Shown piece by piece: positions 60,870 through 64,000 of a stretch of 64,000 bases of DNA; position 1 is the first letter of the stretch, and the number at the start of each line of letters is the position of its first letter. The stretch lies in the NCBI GenBank assembly GCA_016859345.1, contig CM029122.1:10120575-10184574 (forward strand), read 5' to 3'. Both the position numbers and the translations under genes were made by a program. The notes below the pieces were generated by a model. That model ran no database searches. It worked only from the letters and a program-made list of their open reading frames with translations, and was not told the DNA's origin. The DNA is from Istiophorus platypterus. Taxonomy: Eukaryota > Chordata > Actinopteri > Istiophoriformes > Istiophoridae.

Positions 60870-63855
60870 ATGGAGAGGGAAATGAGAGGGAATGCTGCTC
60901 AACCTCTGACTTGTAGTAATGGCAGTGGAAGGTAAGCCTCATCCTGATTTGGTGTTCTCTCTGACTGCATGCATCACTTTTCTTTTACTGAGTTTTTAAA
61001 TGGCTATTAGATTGATATTCTTGTTGCCTCCTTCCTGGCTACCAGTTATTTACATCACTTTCTGTTCTGATCAATACTTTGTATTTGTACTTAAGTTTTT
61101 TTTTTAATACCTCACAAACTTTGAAAGCTGCCACCAGGCTTATCAGAAATATCGCAGCCTAATGTTGTTTTGTGGAAAAAGCTGAACTTTTCTGGGTTAT
61201 TTTTGATCTTGAACTTTGCTCCTAATCATACTTGAAAGTAATCTGAACCTTAATTGTCCTCCATCTTGGGCATTTGATCTCCCCGCTGCAGAAACCCTAC
61301 CCAGTGGAGGCTGTTGTTATGTCTGTCATCTGGGAATAGAAAAGAAAAAGAAGGGTGGGGATGAAAGTGACCCCTCCTGTCAGTTCTTGCTTCACAGCTT
61401 TGTGCATTCCTTTGTGCTTGGTGCTGGACTGTGTGGGTTTGCCCCTGCAGGATCGACCCCTATGGCTTCGAGAGACATCATGACTTTGAATCCTACAAGG
61501 AGATGATGACTGAGTATGTGGCTGTCCTCAACAGAAGGTCCGAGAGGTGGTCCAGGCTCCTGCAAGACAAACCTCGTGTAGGGAGGAATTTGACAGGTAC
61601 AAGACGGACACATTCATACACACCAGTGTTTTGTTTCAGTTCTCTCCGGTGCCCTTTGGTTGCGTGATGCCGCTCTAAAATCTGTTTTGGAAGTGAAGCG
61701 GTATGTGCGTAAAGGTGTGCCTAATGAACACCGGGCCAGGATCTGGATGGCAGCTAGTGGTGCCCAGGAACAACTGGAGAGTAACCCAGGTTATTACCAC
61801 TCCCTGCTGGCCAAGGAGCATGACACCAAGCTGAAGGAAACAATTCAGACAGGTGAGACAAAACTGTCCTTCCACCCTTTCAACAATCCTTCATCAAAAA
61901 ACAGTGCAAACCTCAACTTCTGACAACACTTAAAGCCAGATTAAATGGCAAATGTAAGTCTCTCTTTATTTATTTTTTTGGCAGATATGAACAGGACCTT
62001 TCCTGACAACATCCTTTTCCAGAACAAAGCCGAGCCAAGCCTGCAAGGGGCTCTGTACAATGTGCTGCTGGCCTATGGGCACCATGATAAGGCAGTGGGC
62101 TACTGTCAGGTGAGGCAAACACTGTCAGACATAACGACATGTCTGTTTACCTAACAAACAGGATCGGCTATTTCCGTATTCACTGATATACATGTGCGAC
62201 AATTTCCTCAAATGTAGCTTACATAACTTTCTGTGCTATGTTCACTAATCCCTGTTTGTTCCCTGTACAGCAAAGTGAGTTAATTAAAGTCAGTCACATT
62301 TTGAGGTGTGCTTTAGTCATGGTTTTTAGCTCAAGATACAACCTCGGATCTCCCACTTTGTTTGAATAGAGATATCGCGAATAAGTGGGGTTGCTCTAAA
62401 AATGACAGGTATACATGTAGCTGTTATTCAAGTATGTCATCAAAACTCTTTTGACAACCTGGACAGACATTCTTGCTGAGTGTGTATTTCAGTGTCCTAT
62501 AGAATCCAACATGGTTTACACACAACCACAATATCTCTGTCTCTGTTTATTCCAGGGCATGAACTTCATCGCAGGCTACCTCATCATCATCACCAAGGAT
62601 GAAGAGCAATCTTTCTGGCTAATGGATGCATTGTTAGGAAGAATACTCCCAGGTTGAGTGTTTGTGGTTTTTGTTTTTTTTTATTCCTCAAACACACAGG
62701 GACATAATTTGGCAGCATTAGGTTTGTGAGGGCAGGTTCAGTATAGCAGTATAGGTATTAAATTATTTTTGAAATCTTAAAATCTACCCTAAAATTATTG
62801 GATTAATTGAAATGAGTTGGGATATGTGTTTGAACTTGAACAGAACAGATGTGAATGAGCACAAACTTTTACAACAAGTTTATCTTTCTGGGACAGACCT
62901 GAGGGCAATACAGCCCAGTAGTTAAGCCTCCCTACAACAAAGGTCGTCATTTTTTTTCTTTTTATAAGGGGAAGAAAGACAAGATCTTATCTTTATCAGA
63001 GACAGAGAGAGAGAGAGGGAAAATATATGCAGCCGATAAGATCGAAATTTATTTGCCTGTTGGTTCACTGATGTCAGGAATAGATTTTTAATATAATTAA
63101 GGTAGCTGAAATATCTCTAATACTGACTGCATAGAGTTGTGTGTCATATGCATGATAATACACATTAATAGTGCTTGTTCCTGATGATCCCTAGTTTTAA
63201 TGCAAAAGACTTAATACTAGCGGACCCAGGTTTGAGCCTTGTGGCACTCCACACGGAACATTCTCACAGGAATTTAAGGTTTTAAAAAAAATTGGAAACA
63301 TTTTGATCTGATCTAACAGATGTGTTTGAATAAGCGACCAAGAAGTGTAACTGTCGCACTTAGATGAAAAATAATTTCTATCGGGATATTGTAGACTACT
63401 ACAGCCAAGCCATGTTGGGGCTGAAGACTGACCAGGAGGTTCTAGGGGAGCTGGTGAATGCTAAAGCGCCTGCAGTGGGTCAGCTCATGGCCCAGTATCC
63501 CGGCATATGGACCCTGGTTGTGTCACGCTGGTTCATCTGCCTCTACATTGACATACTCCCAATCGAGGTGAGGAAAAGCTGGGGTTTAATGGTAGAGACA
63601 AAAGCGGATTTCACTGTGATTTTGATGCCCAACGTTTTACCGACATCCTCATGTTGTTGGTACTTGCAGACAGTTCTGCGGATCTGGGATTGTCTTTTCT
63701 ATGAGGGCTCCAAGGTTCTCTTCCGTGTTGCTCTGACACTCATCATTCACCACCAGCCGGAGATCTTGAGAGCACGCTCTTTGCCCGATGTGTGCGAGGG
63801 CTTCAAACAGATCACCTGTGGAGCTTTCACTCTGGACTGCCACACCTTCATGCAG
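60870..63855 (+). CDS. grtp1: Growth hormone-regulated TBC protein 1 (GRTP1), 3' end outside window
   Basis: TBC-domain protein, a presumed GTPase-activating protein for Rab GTPases. Exons: 60870-60931, 61451-61596, 61694-61852 (or from 61640), 61985-62109, 62556-62652, 63395-63567, 63670-63855. All join in phase, and the last exon ends at a GTGAG donor, so the C-terminal exon lies beyond the right edge. The start MEREMRGNAAQ is followed by RIDPYGFERHHDF as in GRTP1. The TBC domain begins at KRYVRKGVPNEHRARIW and keeps NPGYYHSLL, DMNRTFPDN, LYNVLLAYGHHDKAVGYCQG, MNFIAGYLII, FWLMDALL, LPDYYSQAMLGLKTDQEVL, LVVSRWFICLYIDILPIE, TVLRIWDCLFYEG and CHTFMQ. The YCQGM segment carries the glutamine-finger motif; the expected arginine finger region (IxxDxxR) is seen as DMNRTFP. 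Identity to GRTP1 is clear. Confidence 0.92.
62895..63350. mobile_element. Degenerate interspersed repeat in grtp1 intron
   Basis: The segment contains GTGTGTCATATGCATGATAA and, further on, ACCCAGGTTTGAGCCTTGTGGCACTCCACAC. These correspond in order to blocks in a widespread teleost repeat (…gtgtcatcagcat… / …ccctgtggaactccac…). A short GA run sits near 63001-63018. Decayed; family name not assigned. Confidence 0.4.
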
Positions 63856-64000
63856 GTGAGATGAGCAAGGACATTTAGAAAATTAATCAGGAAAACACAG
63901 GCTGTTTTTACATGGGCCATTTTTTCCTTTCAAATCAAATCTATCCAACTAACTTCTCCTATTAAAATTATGGATTTTTTTAAATTTACTAGCTTCACAA

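Overview
The window is vertebrate nuclear DNA, most probably from a teleost fish. Genes are split into short GT-AG exons with long AT-rich introns and spacers. CA/TG, GATA and AT/GA microsatellites are frequent, and several interspersed repeats look like well-known teleost families. Seven protein-coding genes can be read by joining exons in phase; exon boundaries were set by hand from splice signals, reading phase and recalled family sequences, so single boundaries may be off by a base. No RNA gene, CRISPR array or prokaryotic feature was seen.

Layout. 1-9200: spacer with a TIR-bounded MITE, hAT-like repeat scraps and a hairpin. 9213-16945: jam2 (junctional adhesion molecule B) on the minus strand, 10 coding exons, with a G20 tract and a large AT/GA/GATA microsatellite upstream. 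17500-20800: spacer with a LINE remnant. 20820-24944: plus-strand gene for a secreted protein with a long acidic repeat region and a C-terminal C-type lectin domain. 25130-31790: repeat-rich spacer. 31791-34083: plus-strand METTL21C/E-type protein-lysine methyltransferase. 35135-38842: grk1 (rhodopsin kinase), minus strand, convergent with the methyltransferase. 40468-40556: a decayed GRK-like exon. 41848-46786: tfdp1 (E2F dimerisation partner DP1), minus strand, with its CpG-rich promoter near 48300-49150. 53449-57562: dcun1d2 (cullin neddylation co-factor), plus strand, with a CpG-rich promoter. 60870 to the right edge: grtp1 (TBC-domain Rab GAP), plus strand, cut off by the window.

The genes do not form a pathway. 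The METTL21C, GRK1, TFDP1, DCUN1D2 and GRTP1 set matches the gene content of human 13q33-q34 (established knowledge), so the right half is a conserved syntenic block. JAM2 lies on human chromosome 21, so its linkage here marks a rearrangement between the lineages. ATP4B and ADPRHL1, which sit in the mammalian block, were not found between the genes seen here.

Most interesting points: the lectin gene, whose acidic region plus terminal lectin domain recalls eosinophil major basic protein (PRG2/PRG3) but with a much longer acidic part and a mannose-type EPN motif; a polyproline run in the jam2 cytoplasmic tail; the GRK exon relic upstream of grk1; two in-frame acceptors in grtp1; and a strong 32-nt inverted repeat at 8361-8486. 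I found no convincing undescribed multi-gene system.
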